Assembly (NCBI GenBank): GCA_963841065.1
Contig: CAWJBI010000042.1
Coordinates: 1-64,000, forward strand
Direction: 5' to 3'
Length of the DNA: 64,000 nucleotides
Source: M0108 sp963841065
GTDB taxonomy: Bacteria; Pseudomonadota; Gammaproteobacteria; Chromatiales; Chromatiaceae
How positions within the stretch are numbered: position 1 is the first letter of the stretch; every line of letters starts with the position of its first letter. A model generated the notes under the pieces. The model was not told the DNA's origin. It saw only the letters and a list, made by a program, of their open reading frames with translations, and searched no databases. Made by a program: the position numbers and the translations under genes. Positions 26,586 through 35,234 of the stretch are shown here, piece after piece.

Positions 26586-27175
26586 CACCGCCCTCATCGC
26601 CAGCCGGGACCCTGCCCTTGGTGGCGACTCCTGCCGGGCCCGGGGGTGGGCCTCTGGCCAGCGGCTTGAATCCCGGTGCCATGGCGGCCCCGGATCCCCT
26701 GGCCGACCTGCGGGGCTATCACCTGCCCGATCCCGTCTCCTGGTGGCCGCCGGCCCCGGGCTGGTGGCTGCTGGCCCTGTTGGGTCTGTCCCTCCTGATT
26801 TTGCTGGCCGGGTGGCTGGTGCGGCGCCATCGGCGCGGGGCCGCGGCGCGCGCCGCCCAGGCCGAATTGACGGCCCTGCGTGCCACTCTGGCCCAGGATG
26901 GCGATGCCGCCGCCTGCGCCCGGGGCCTGTCACGCCTGCTGCGGCGCTTCGCCCTGGTGCGCTTTCCCCGTCGCGTGGTGGCTGGCTTGAGCGGTGAGGC
27001 GTGGCTGGCCTTTCTCGATGCCCAGGGCGGGGGCGGGCGCTTCCAGTCGGGGCCGGGGCGCCTGCTCCTGGATGCCCCCTACCAGCCGCCCCAGGACTTC
27101 CCTGTCGCGGAACTGGCCAGCCTGGTCGAGGACTGGATTCGGCGCAATCAGCGCTTGGGGGGACGCCGGTCATGA
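26582..27175 (+). CDS. DUF4381-like membrane protein of the Bat operon
   Basis: 197-aa protein with one transmembrane helix (about residues 59-79: P-G-W-W-L-L-A-L-L-G-L-S-L-L-I-L) preceded by the family hallmark L-A-D-L-R-G-Y-H-L-P-D-P-V-S-W-W-P-P-A. The remaining helical part carries an L-S-G-E-A-W-L-A-F-L-D motif. Homologues I recall start close to the L-A-D-L-R segment, so the Met at 26681 is a possible true start; the one listed has better spacing from an AGG and is coupled to the upstream frame. Encoded between DUF58 and BatA, as in many gammaproteobacteria. Confidence 0.82.
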   Translation: MTPPSSPAGTLPLVATPAGPGGGPLASGLNPGAMAAPDPLADLRGYHLPDPVSWWPPAPGWWLLALLGLSLLILLAGWLVRRHRRGAAARAAQAELTALRATLAQDGDAAACARGLSRLLRRFALVRFPRRVVAGLSGEAWLAFLDAQGGGGRFQSGPGRLLLDAPYQPPQDFPVAELASLVEDWIRRNQRLGGRRS

Positions 27176-28158
27176 TCATCCTGGCCTGGCCCTGGGCCCT
27201 GGCGGCCCTGCCCCTGCCCTTGCTGGCCCGCTTCCTGCCAGCGGTCGGGCCCGGGTCGGGAGCGGCCCTGCGCCTGCCTTCGCTCCAGGCCGAGGGCGCC
27301 CTGGATCTGGCCGGCGCGCCCCGCCACCGGCGGCTGGGGTTGATGTTGGCCTGGATCGCCTGGGCCCTGCTGGTGCTGGCCACGGCGCGTCCCGAATGGC
27401 TAGGCGATCCCGTCACCCTGCCCCTGGCCGGGCGCGACCTCATGCTGGCGGTGGATGTGTCCGGCTCCATGGAGAATGAGGATTATCTGCTCGGCGGTCG
27501 GCCGGCGAACCGGCTGGATGTGGTCAAGTCCGTGGCGGGGCCTTTCATCGAACGGCGCCAGGGCGACCGCCTGGGGCTCATCCTCTTCGGCAGCCGGGCC
27601 TATCTGCAGACGCCCCTGACCCACGACCGCGCCACGGTCCAGGCCATGCTGACGGAGTCGGTGATTGGCCTGGCCGGGCGGGAGACGGCCGTCGGCGATG
27701 CCATTGGGCTGGCGGTGAAGCGACTGCGGGACCGGGAGGATGACAACCGGGTGCTGATCCTGCTCACCGATGGTACCCAAACGGCCGGGGCCCTGGCCCC
27801 CCTGGAGGCGGCCAAGCTTGCCGCCGAGGCCGGGGTGCGGGTCTATACGATCGGCATCGGTGGCGGCGCCCTGGGGGTCCAGTCTCCCTTTGGTATGCTG
27901 CGCCGCCAGGCCAGCGATCTGGACCCGGCGACCCTGGAGGCCATCGCCAAGGCCACGGGGGGGCGTTATTTCCAGGCCACGGACACGGCCCAACTGGAGG
28001 CCATCTATGACGAACTGGACCGCCTGGAGCCGAGCGAGCGCGATGCCCGCACCTATCGCCCGCTGCGGTCACTCTATTTCTGGCCTGCGGGCGCGGCCTT
28101 GCTGCTGGCGTTTCTGATCGCCCTGCTGGGCGTCGGGCGCGGCCAGGGGAACTCCTGA
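27172..28158 (+). CDS. batA: BatA-like VWA-domain membrane protein
   Basis: 328-aa inner-membrane protein: a hydrophobic N-terminal region with two segments, a von Willebrand A domain, and a C-terminal transmembrane helix. The metal-ion-dependent adhesion site is canonical, with D-V-S-G-S-M after L-A-V, a Thr in T-P-L-T-H-D-R and L-L-T-D-G-T-Q. The Bat-specific A-V-G-D-A-I-G-L-A-V-K-R-L segment is present. It overlaps the DUF4381-like gene by four bases and is followed at one base by the BatB/BatC gene. The Bat system is linked to envelope stress and aerotolerance in other bacteria; its role here is inferred. Confidence 0.9.
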   Translation: MIILAWPWALAALPLPLLARFLPAVGPGSGAALRLPSLQAEGALDLAGAPRHRRLGLMLAWIAWALLVLATARPEWLGDPVTLPLAGRDLMLAVDVSGSMENEDYLLGGRPANRLDVVKSVAGPFIERRQGDRLGLILFGSRAYLQTPLTHDRATVQAMLTESVIGLAGRETAVGDAIGLAVKRLRDREDDNRVLILLTDGTQTAGALAPLEAAKLAAEAGVRVYTIGIGGGALGVQSPFGMLRRQASDLDPATLEAIAKATGGRYFQATDTAQLEAIYDELDRLEPSERDARTYRPLRSLYFWPAGAALLLAFLIALLGVGRGQGNS

Positions 28159-28159
28159 G

Positions 28160-30313
28160 ATGCCCTTCGACCTCTATTTTTTGCGCCCCCTCTGGTTTCT
28201 GGCCCTGCTGCCCTTGCCTTGGCTACTGTGGCGACTGGCGCGCGTCAACCCCGGGGCCGAGGCCTGGCGCGGCCTGGTGGACGCCCACCTCCTGGCGCAC
28301 CTGCTGGTGGAGGAGGGCGCCCGCGCGCGCCGTCTGCCCCGGGTCCTGCTGACCCTGGGCTGGCTGCTGGGGGTGACGGCCCTGGCGGGCCCGGTTTGGG
28401 AGCGACTGCCCGCACCCCTCTACCAGGCCCAGGCCCAGCGCGTCATCATCCTCGACCTCTCGCCCGACATGGATGCCCAGGACCTGACCCCTTCGCGCCT
28501 GGCGCGCGCCCGCTTCGAGATTCTGGACCTGCTGGCCGCGGCGGCCGAGGGGGAAACGGCCCTGCTGGCTTATGGCGCCGAGCCCTTCGTGGTCTCGCCC
28601 CTGACCCAGGACGCCGCCACCATCGCCGCCCAGGTCCCGGACCTGGAGACGGCCCTCCTGCCGGTGCGGGGCCCCAAGCGGACCGACTTGGCGCTGGAGG
28701 CGGCCGGCGGCCTGCTCAAGCGCTCCGGCAGCCCCGAGGGAGACATCATCCTGGTGACGGCGGACCCCGAGCGCCCGGAGGCGGTCCGAGCCCAGGTGGC
28801 CAGGTTGCGTGACCAGGGCTATCGCACCTCGGTCCTGGGTCTGGGGACCGAGAAGGGGGCACCGGTGCCCCGGGCGGAGGGTGGATTGCAGGCCGATGAT
28901 CAAGGCGGCATCCGTCTGACGCGGCTGAAGCCCGACCTCTTGCAAGACATTGCCACCGCGGGTGGTGGGCGCTATGTCTCCCTCGCCGCCGACGATAGCG
29001 ATACCCGCGCCCTGCTGCCAGAGGCCCGGCTTGATGTCGCGGGGCGGGAGTTGGAGGTGGATGCCCGTCCCGATGCCCAGGGGGATCAGTGGCGCGAGGA
29101 AGGCCCCTGGCTCCTTTTGGCCCTGCTCCCCTTGGCGGCCCTGGCCTTTCGCCGTGGCTGGCTGAGCCCCCTGGTCCTGCTGGTCTTCTTGCTGCCGCCA
29201 CCGCCGGCGGAGGCCCTGGGCTGGGAGGATCTCTGGTGGCGCGCCGACCAGCAGGGCGCCCGGGCCCTGGCCGCCGGCGATCCCCGCCAGGCCGCCGAAC
29301 GCTTCAGTCGCCCGGACTGGCGCGCCGCAGCTCAGTACGAGTCCGGCGAGTACGACCACACCCTGGAGACCCTGAAGGACCAGGCGGGTGCCGAGGCCGC
29401 TTACAACCGCGGCAACGCCCTGGCCCGTGCCGGCAAACTGCAAGAGGCCATCGCGGAGTATGACCGGGCCCTGGCGGAGGTCCCGGGTCATGCCGATGCC
29501 CAGCACAATCGGGAACTGCTGCAGAGGCTGCGGGACCAGCAACAACCGCCGCCGCCCTCATCAGAGTCCGAGTCCAAGGAGGGCGGTCAATCCCAGGATG
29601 GGCAAGCGGGTGGCGATAGCCAAAATCAGCAGGGTCAAGAGGGCCAGCAGTCCGGTGATCAGGGCGAGCAAGGCCAGCAAGGTGATCCGGGCGCCCAGGA
29701 ACCGCAAGATCAGCCCGGAAAGCAAGACCCGTCAGAGGGTTCGGCGGGGGGGCAAGACAGCGGTGGTCAAGAGCAGGATGCCCAGGGCGGACAGTCCCAT
29801 GCCCAGGACCCGGCCGGCGGAGCGGGGAAGGAGGCGTCAGGCCAGGGGCAGGGGGGGGCGCCACCGGAGCCATCCGGGCAAGGTGACCCGCAAGAGGGGG
29901 AATCTGGCCAGGACGAACCGCAAGCGGGTCGGTCCGCCCAACCCGAGTACCAGGACGGCGACAAGCCCCAAGGGGACGCGGCGACTGCATCGCCGGAAGA
30001 AGCCGGCCCGGAGCCGCAAAGCCAGGGCCAATCCCAGGCATCCCCCGCGCCGAGCGAAAAGGACGGCCAGCAGGCTCCGCAGCCCGATCAGGCTCGGCAG
30101 CCGGGCGCCGAGCCGAGCAAACAGGACCTGCTCGGTGGCCAGGAGCCCGGAACTCTCCCCGCTGGCAAGCCCAATTCGCAGGCCCAGGCACCCTTGAGCG
30201 AGGGCGAGCAGGCCATGGAGCATCAATTGCGTCGCGTCCCGGATGATCCGGGTGGTCTGCTGCGCCAGCGTTTTATGCTCCAGCATCTGCGTCGCCAGGG
30301 CCAATTGCCATGA
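28160..30313 (+). CDS. BatB-BatC fusion: VWA domain, TPR and long disordered tail
   Basis: 717-aa protein. Residues 1-75 hold two membrane segments (F-L-R-P-L-W-F-L-A-L-L-P-L-P-W-L-L). A VWA domain follows whose MIDAS is altered (D-L-S-P-D-M instead of D-x-S-x-S), then a third helix near 317-345. A TPR unit (A-E-A-A-Y-N-R-G-N-A-L-A-R-A-G-K-L) lies at about 413-450, corresponding to BatC. From about 465 to 680 the chain is almost only Gln, Gly, Asp, Pro, Ser and Glu with no hydrophobic core, predicted disordered. The C-terminus ends in a short helix (E-Q-A-M-E-H-Q-L-R-R-V). VWA-TPR fusion is common in gammaproteobacteria; the tail length is notable. Confidence 0.9.
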   Translation: MPFDLYFLRPLWFLALLPLPWLLWRLARVNPGAEAWRGLVDAHLLAHLLVEEGARARRLPRVLLTLGWLLGVTALAGPVWERLPAPLYQAQAQRVIILDLSPDMDAQDLTPSRLARARFEILDLLAAAAEGETALLAYGAEPFVVSPLTQDAATIAAQVPDLETALLPVRGPKRTDLALEAAGGLLKRSGSPEGDIILVTADPERPEAVRAQVARLRDQGYRTSVLGLGTEKGAPVPRAEGGLQADDQGGIRLTRLKPDLLQDIATAGGGRYVSLAADDSDTRALLPEARLDVAGRELEVDARPDAQGDQWREEGPWLLLALLPLAALAFRRGWLSPLVLLVFLLPPPPAEALGWEDLWWRADQQGARALAAGDPRQAAERFSRPDWRAAAQYESGEYDHTLETLKDQAGAEAAYNRGNALARAGKLQEAIAEYDRALAEVPGHADAQHNRELLQRLRDQQQPPPPSSESESKEGGQSQDGQAGGDSQNQQGQEGQQSGDQGEQGQQGDPGAQEPQDQPGKQDPSEGSAGGQDSGGQEQDAQGGQSHAQDPAGGAGKEASGQGQGGAPPEPSGQGDPQEGESGQDEPQAGRSAQPEYQDGDKPQGDAATASPEEAGPEPQSQGQSQASPAPSEKDGQQAPQPDQARQPGAEPSKQDLLGGQEPGTLPAGKPNSQAQAPLSEGEQAMEHQLRRVPDDPGGLLRQRFMLQHLRRQGQLP

Positions 30314-30540
30314 CCATGGCCAGATCTGTTGGCACATCCACCCGCGAGGCCCTCTCTCGAAATCCGTGGGTCAAGATCAGGGGTCGCCATAACACTTGGG
30401 CTCATGGGAGGCCGGCGCTTGGGCGGCGACTTTTTATCGGCCAGGAATCCACCGCGGCTGGTTGAAAATCCCATGCGAAGCTCCAGCCCAAGCCCAAGAA
30501 AAACCCTGATTGCGCACTTGCGCCTAAGGAGGTCGCGAAC

Positions 30541-32532
30541 GTGAATCCGATCCCAACGCCTTATCATCGCAGCCAAGGTTCGGCCGCCTGTCCAGGGTCT
30601 GGAGGCCATGGAGGGTCTTTTTGCCCATCCCGAATCATCCAGCGGATACTGGAGCTCGGCATTATCCTGCTCCTCTGGACCCTCGCCGGCCAGGTGGGCG
30701 CCGCCGGTCTCGAGGCCAGCGTGGACCGGACCCGCCTGGTCGAGGGAGAATCCTTGCTCCTGACCCTCTCGGGTCCTGGCGATGTCTGGGGCACGCCGGA
30801 TACCGGGCCCCTCGGCCGTGATTTTGGGGTCCAGAATCAAGGCCAGGGCACCAGCACGGTCATGACCAACGGCCGGGTCACCACCACCCGGGAGTGGCGT
30901 CTGCTGCTCTCCCCCAAATCCGTCGGCCGTCTGACTATTCCGGCCCTCAAACTTGGCGACCTGGAGAGTGTGCCCATCCCCATCGAGGTACTGCCCGCCT
31001 CCCAGGCCGCCCAGGTTGGGGAGGTTCAGGCCGCGCGGCTAGAGGCCGAGCTGGATCGCGATGCCGTCTATGTACAAGGCCAGGCGGTCTATAGCCTGCG
31101 CATCCTGCTGCGGCCCCAAGTCCAGAATGCGAGTCTGGAGGACCCCAAGGCCGAGGGTGTCCAGTTCGAACGGCTGGGCGAGGATCGCATCTCCGAGATA
31201 CAGCGTGACGGCCAGCGTTACCATCTCATCGAACGGCGCTACGCCCTCTTGCCTCAGCATAGTGGCCCTATCGAGATCCAGGCCCCGGTCTTGTCCGCCG
31301 CCGTGCCCGAGACCCGTCAACGGGGGGGGCGGTCTGGCGGCCCGCCCTCGGGTTCACCCTTCGGCCCGGGGGAGAGCCCTTTTGAGCGCTTCTTCGGCCG
31401 GGATCCCTTCGCGGACATGGATGGCCTGATCCAGCGCGCCCGGCCCATTCAGGTGCGCGGTCCGACTCTGACCCTGGACGTCAAGCCCCAGCCGGCCGGC
31501 GCCCCCTCGCCCTGGCTGCCCGCCGAGGATCTGCACCTGGCGGAGACCTGGACACCGGACCCCGCCCAGGCCCGGGTCGGGGAACCCATTACCCGCACCC
31601 TGGCCATCACCGCCCAGGGCTTGAGCGCCACCCAACTCCCCGATCTGACCAGCGCCGTCCCGGCTGGGGTCAAGCTCTACCCCGATAAGCCCAGGACCGA
31701 GACGCGTGCCGAGGGGGATACCCTGGTGGCGGTGAAAGAGGTCAAGCAGGCCCTGGTGCCGGCGGTGGCGGGCAAGCTGATCCTGCCCGAGGTGCGGCTG
31801 GCCTGGTGGGATACTCGGGAAAATAAAGAGAAGGTGGCCGTGCTGCCGGAACGGATCCTGGAAGTCCAGGCGGCCAGCGGCCATGTCGGGGACTCGCCCA
31901 AGGCGGACCGCGCCGCGCCGGCCTCGGCGCCCTCCAAGGCCCCAGCCTCTCTGTCATCCAGTTCCGCGCCCACCGGCGAGGTGAGGGCTGCCGAGGCCCT
32001 GCCTATGTCGGCCGTCGAACAGGCCGCGACGGCTTGGCCCCTACCCGCCGGTTACTGGCCTTGGCTCGGCCTCGGGCTGGGTCTGGTCTGGCTGCTAACC
32101 CTCCTGCTCTGGTGGCTTGAGCGCCGTCGTTTCCCCCGCGCCAGTCCTGTGCAGGAGCTGGTGGGTGAGCGGCCAAGCGCAAATCTCGCCGCTGCCCTGG
32201 AGTCTGTCCGCGAGGCCTGCGACTCTGGGGATCCCCGCGCCGCCCGCACGGCCCTGCTGGCCTGGGGTCAGGCCTGCTGGCGGGATGACCCCCCAAAGCG
32301 GATCGAGACCCTAGCCGATCGCCTGGCGGCTTGCCACGGGGCAGGCGTTGGCGAGGCCGCTAGCAGTCTCAGGCTTCTGGACCAAAGTCTCTATGCCCCC
32401 GGGGTCATGAGCTGGGATGGTCCAGCCGCTTGGCGCTATCTCCAGCCGGTCTTGGGCGTGGTGGCGAAGGAGGCGCGGTCGGTAAGGACGGCGGCGGACC
32501 CCTTGCCAGTCCTCTATCCCAAAAGCGGCTGA
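30541..32532 (+). CDS. batD: BatD-family membrane protein
   Basis: 663-aa protein exported by an N-terminal hydrophobic segment (about residues 36-55) and anchored by a C-terminal helix (about 505-525: W-P-W-L-G-L-G-L-G-L-V-W-L-L-T-L-L-L-W-W), with beta-rich repeats between, as in BatD. Typical blocks are D-R-T-R-L-V-E-G-E-S-L-L-L-T-L, G-R-L-T-I-P-A-L-K and R-R-Y-A-L-L-P-Q-H-S-G-P-I-E-I. A Gly/Pro/Ser-rich insert lies near residue 260. The GTG start is supported by AAGGAGG seven bases upstream. A 227-base gap separates it from the BatB/C gene, so it may also have its own promoter. Last gene of the operon. Confidence 0.88.
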   Translation: MNPIPTPYHRSQGSAACPGSGGHGGSFCPSRIIQRILELGIILLLWTLAGQVGAAGLEASVDRTRLVEGESLLLTLSGPGDVWGTPDTGPLGRDFGVQNQGQGTSTVMTNGRVTTTREWRLLLSPKSVGRLTIPALKLGDLESVPIPIEVLPASQAAQVGEVQAARLEAELDRDAVYVQGQAVYSLRILLRPQVQNASLEDPKAEGVQFERLGEDRISEIQRDGQRYHLIERRYALLPQHSGPIEIQAPVLSAAVPETRQRGGRSGGPPSGSPFGPGESPFERFFGRDPFADMDGLIQRARPIQVRGPTLTLDVKPQPAGAPSPWLPAEDLHLAETWTPDPAQARVGEPITRTLAITAQGLSATQLPDLTSAVPAGVKLYPDKPRTETRAEGDTLVAVKEVKQALVPAVAGKLILPEVRLAWWDTRENKEKVAVLPERILEVQAASGHVGDSPKADRAAPASAPSKAPASLSSSSAPTGEVRAAEALPMSAVEQAATAWPLPAGYWPWLGLGLGLVWLLTLLLWWLERRRFPRASPVQELVGERPSANLAAALESVREACDSGDPRAARTALLAWGQACWRDDPPKRIETLADRLAACHGAGVGEAASSLRLLDQSLYAPGVMSWDGPAAWRYLQPVLGVVAKEARSVRTAADPLPVLYPKSG

Positions 32533-32666
32533 GGATGGATGGTCTACCCGGATCAGCCCAGGATCGAGACGGGCGCCGAGGGCAATTTATGGGGACATCC
32601 CTGACCGAACCTCCATCCCCTTGGGTCCTTGGCCTTGGGTTTATCACCTCGGGAGCCTGGCTTCCG

Positions 32667-32675
32667 TGCTATTCT
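32667..32675 (+). promoter_or_regulatory. Extended -10 promoter element of rnpB
   Basis: TGCTATTCT at 32667-32675 provides a TGn-extended -10 box seven bases before the first paired base of the RNase P RNA. No good -35 is visible, which is usual for extended -10 promoters. Assigned from spacing to the RNA start. Confidence 0.5.
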
Positions 32676-32682
32676 GAAATCA

Positions 32683-33058
32683 GGGAGTCGGCTGGACAGT
32701 CGCTGCTCGCCCGCCTTGGCGCGCGAGGAGAGGAAAGTCCGGGCTCCACAGGGCAGGGTGCCAGGTAACGCCTGGGGGGCGCGAGCCCACGGCAAGTGCC
32801 ACAGAAAAGATACCGCCTCAATCCGCCTCGGCGGATCGGTAAGGGTGAAATGGTGCGGTAAGAGCGCACCGCGCCGACGGCAACGCCGGTGGCAGGGTAA
32901 ACCCCACCCGGAGCAAGACCAAATAGGGGGGCGAGCGGCTTCGTACCGCAACGCGCGGCCCGCGCGTGTCCCCGGGTAGGTCGCTGGAGGCGTGCGGTGA
33001 CGCACGCCCTAGATGAATGGCTGTCCCCGACAGAACCCGGCTTATAGGCCGACTCCCT
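32683..33058 (+). ncRNA. rnpB: RNase P RNA (bacterial class A)
   Basis: Catalytic RNA of RNase P, which removes 5' leaders of tRNA precursors. The ends pair (GGGAGTCGG with CCGACTCCC, helix P1). The universal GAGGAAAGTCCGGGCTCC element lies around 32728-32746, followed by CAGGGCAGGGTGCCAGGTAA, a hallmark of gammaproteobacterial type A RNA. ACAGAAAAGATACCGCC is near 32801, GGTAAGGGTGAAATGGTGCG near 32838, and the 3' ACAGAACCCGGCTTATAGG element near 33031. About 376 nt, the normal length. It stands alone between batD and mraZ. No clear intrinsic terminator follows. Confidence 0.96.
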
Positions 33059-33543
33059 CCTCATTTCCCGCCTTGATGCCGCGTCCCGGGGCTAGTCCTT
33101 CCGGCTGCCCCGGGCCCTGTGGTCAGCCTTTTATCGAGGAATCAGCAGGGCCCAGGCCCTTTCCCCGCAGCTCCGTCTACGCCCTAGGGCACGGGCTTTC
33201 CTCAGGCGGGCGAATCTCCAGCCAAGAATCGCACTTGCCTCGTCTTTTGGGGTGAATTCGATCTATCCATCAATAGGTTAAATTCATAAACCTCATCATT
33301 CGCCTTAGCCTTGCTGGCGCTGGTCCATCGGGGGTCGCCCGGGCCGCAATCAGCATCCCATTGATAATTGACAATTCTTGTCTTAATGGTGCCCTTAGGG
33401 TCAATGTGTGCCCTAACTTGCTGACACGCTGGAGGAAACATGTGATTGCGGCTTGACGAGGGAGGCGCTGTTGCCTAGTATGAGGATGAAAGTGGAGTGA
33501 AGTGGATTAAAAGGGAATAATTTCGCCAAAACGGGGGGCGGCG
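33059..33543 (+). other. Intergenic region between rnpB and mraZ
   Basis: About 485 bases with no supported gene. The first part has a GC-rich inverted repeat (CCCGGGG and CCCCGGG arms near 33086-33116) that could end rnpB transcription, although a T-run is weak. The middle, about 33240-33400, is more AT-rich than its surroundings and is the likeliest place for the dcw promoter, but no convincing -35/-10 pair could be fixed. The end carries the MraZ-type repeats listed separately. Confidence 0.5.
33493..33516 (+). promoter_or_regulatory. Candidate MraZ boxes (three 10-bp-spaced repeats)
   Basis: TGGAG at 33493, TGGAT at 33503 and GGGAA at 33513 recur with an exact 10-base period, about 30-50 bases upstream of the mraZ start. 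MraZ is known to bind direct TGGGN-type repeats separated by five bases in its own leader. The motif here is the TGGRN variant, and the third copy is weaker. Confidence 0.65.
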
Positions 33544-33999
33544 GTGTTTCGCGGGGTTTCTACCCTTAGTCTGGATCCCAAGGGCCGGCTGGTAATGCCC
33601 GCTCGTTATCGCGAGCAGCTCCAGAGTTGTTGCGCCTCGCATTTGGTGGTCACGATCGACCCCGATCGTTGCCTTCTTATCTACCCGGAACCCAACTGGA
33701 AGGAGATCGAGCGCAAGCTGGAGAGGCTGCCCTCCTTTAATCCCACGGCTCGTAAGTTGCAGCGTCTCTACATAGGCCATGCCCATGACGTGGACATGGA
33801 TGCCCAGGGCCGGCTGCAGTTGCCCACCGAATTGCGCCAGTTCGCGAATCTGGACAAGCGGGTGGCCTTGGTCGGGCAGAGCAATAAGTTCGAGCTGTGG
33901 GATGAGGACACTTGGGCGGCGCGCCGTGATCAATGGTTGAACGAAGAGGATCTGGCCCAACTCGAGTCCTCGGCCGAATTCGCTTCCCTTTCCATTTAA
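33544..33999 (+). CDS. mraZ: Transcriptional regulator MraZ
   Basis: 151-aa DNA-binding repressor made of two SpoVT/AbrB-like halves. Each half contains the conserved D-x-K/Q-G-R segment: L-D-P-K-G-R-L-V-M-P-A-R-Y-R near the N-terminus and M-D-A-Q-G-R-L-Q-L-P near residue 85. MraZ forms rings and represses the dcw cluster from repeats in its own promoter. The start is GTG, preceded by a G-rich ribosome site; ATG alternatives would remove part of the first DNA-binding half. First gene of the division and cell-wall cluster. Confidence 0.95.
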   Translation: MFRGVSTLSLDPKGRLVMPARYREQLQSCCASHLVVTIDPDRCLLIYPEPNWKEIERKLERLPSFNPTARKLQRLYIGHAHDVDMDAQGRLQLPTELRQFANLDKRVALVGQSNKFELWDEDTWAARRDQWLNEEDLAQLESSAEFASLSI

Positions 34000-34014
34000 T
34001 CCATATTCAATCTC

Positions 34015-34947
34015 ATGGCCATTCATGGGCATAGGCCCGTTTTGCTGGAGGAAAGCTTGGAGGCCTTGGCGATTCGTCCCGATGGGATCTATCTCGACGG
34101 CACTTTTGGCCGCGGCGGGCATGCGCGCGCCCTGCTGGCCAGGCTGGGGGCCAGCGGACGCCTGCTTGTTCTTGACCGGGACCCGGATGCGGTGGCCGTC
34201 GCGCGCGCTCTGGCGGACCAGGACTCGCGCCTGATGGTCGAGCAGGCCCCCTTCTCCGCGGTAGCGGCAGTGGCGAAGCATCATGGTTTGCTGGGCGTCA
34301 TTGATGGCCTCCTGCTGGACATCGGCGTCTCCTCGCCCCAGTTGGACGAGGCCGGGCGCGGTTTCAGTTTCGCCGCCGAAGGCCCGCTGGATATGCGCAT
34401 GGACAACAGTGCCGGCGAGACGGCCGCCCAGTGGCTGGCGCGGGCCAAGGAGACGGAGATCGCCCAGGTCCTCCACGAATATGGCGAAGAGCGTTTCAGC
34501 CGCCGCATCGCCCACGCCCTGGTCGCCGCCCGGGCCGAGGCACCCATCCTGACCACCCAGCGCCTGGCGAGCCTGGTGGCCGCCGCCGCCCCGACCCGCG
34601 AGCCGGGCAAGCACCCGGCGACCCGGACCTTCCAGGCCATCCGCATCCAGGTCAACCGCGAACTCGACGAACTGCGTCTCTGCCTGGCCGGGGCGCGGGA
34701 CCTGCTGGCCCTGGGCGGACGCCTGGTGGTCATCAGCTTTCATTCGCTGGAGGACCGTATCGTCAAGCGCTTCATTCGCGACGAGGCCAGGGGCCAACAA
34801 TTTCCACGAGGCGTTCCGGTCAGGGCTCGGGAGACCCAGTCCTGGCTGCGCCCGATAGGCAAGGCGGTGCATGCCTCCCCAGCCGAGGTCGCGGCCAATC
34901 CCAGGGCGCGGAGTGCCGTGATGCGGGTCGCGGAGCGCTTAACATGA
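34015..34947 (+). CDS. rsmH: 16S rRNA m4C1402 methyltransferase RsmH
   Basis: 310-aa S-adenosylmethionine-dependent enzyme methylating N4 of C1402 in 16S rRNA (formerly MraW). The start is H-R-P-V-L-L-E-E-S-L-E-A-L. The cofactor loop is D-G-T-F-G-R-G-G-H-A-R-A-L-L, then L-D-R-D-P-D-A, with D-I-G-V-S-S-P-Q-L-D in the catalytic region, T-R-T-F-Q-A-I-R-I and the C-terminal F-H-S-L-E-D-R-I-V-K. It overlaps ftsL by four bases and keeps the standard dcw position after mraZ. Confidence 0.96.
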   Translation: MAIHGHRPVLLEESLEALAIRPDGIYLDGTFGRGGHARALLARLGASGRLLVLDRDPDAVAVARALADQDSRLMVEQAPFSAVAAVAKHHGLLGVIDGLLLDIGVSSPQLDEAGRGFSFAAEGPLDMRMDNSAGETAAQWLARAKETEIAQVLHEYGEERFSRRIAHALVAARAEAPILTTQRLASLVAAAAPTREPGKHPATRTFQAIRIQVNRELDELRLCLAGARDLLALGGRLVVISFHSLEDRIVKRFIRDEARGQQFPRGVPVRARETQSWLRPIGKAVHASPAEVAANPRARSAVMRVAERLT

Positions 34948-35234
34948 CCATGCGGGATCTTATTTTCGTTGCCCTGCTCGGCCTGGCCGTCGTGGCCTCC
35001 GGGATTGGAGTCGTTTACGCCAAATATCAAACACGAGTCGAATTTATTGCGTTGCAGTCGCTCACCCGGGAAGTCCAGGGTCTGGAGGAGGAGTGGGGCG
35101 TGCTGCGGCTAGAGGAGGCGGCGCTAGGTACCCACCCACGGGTGGAAACGGCGGCGCGGACGCGGCTGGATATGTTTATGCCGCGGGGGGTGGATGTCAG
35201 GACCATTGGGGGATTGGGTCATGTTCGGCAATGA
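34944..35234 (+). CDS. ftsL: Cell division protein FtsL
   Basis: 96-aa bitopic divisome protein with a short cytoplasmic N-terminus, a transmembrane helix at about residues 6-26 and a periplasmic coiled-coil (R-E-V-Q-G-L-E-E-E-W-G-V-L-R-L-E-E-A-A), as expected for FtsL, which forms a complex with FtsB and FtsQ. Sequence conservation of FtsL is low, so assignment rests on size, topology and location between rsmH and ftsI. Its start overlaps the rsmH stop, and its end overlaps ftsI by 14 bases. Confidence 0.9.
   Translation: MTMRDLIFVALLGLAVVASGIGVVYAKYQTRVEFIALQSLTREVQGLEEEWGVLRLEEAALGTHPRVETAARTRLDMFMPRGVDVRTIGGLGHVRQ

Noticed and set aside
29580..30180. Tandem DNA repeat in the BatB/BatC gene
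   Set aside because: The coding is compositionally biased (Gln, Gly, Asp, Pro), but no exact repeat unit is maintained at DNA level.
33361..33400. TTGACA-based promoter for the dcw cluster
   Set aside because: TTGACA at 33368-33373 has no acceptable -10 at 15-19 bases, so it was not listed as a promoter.
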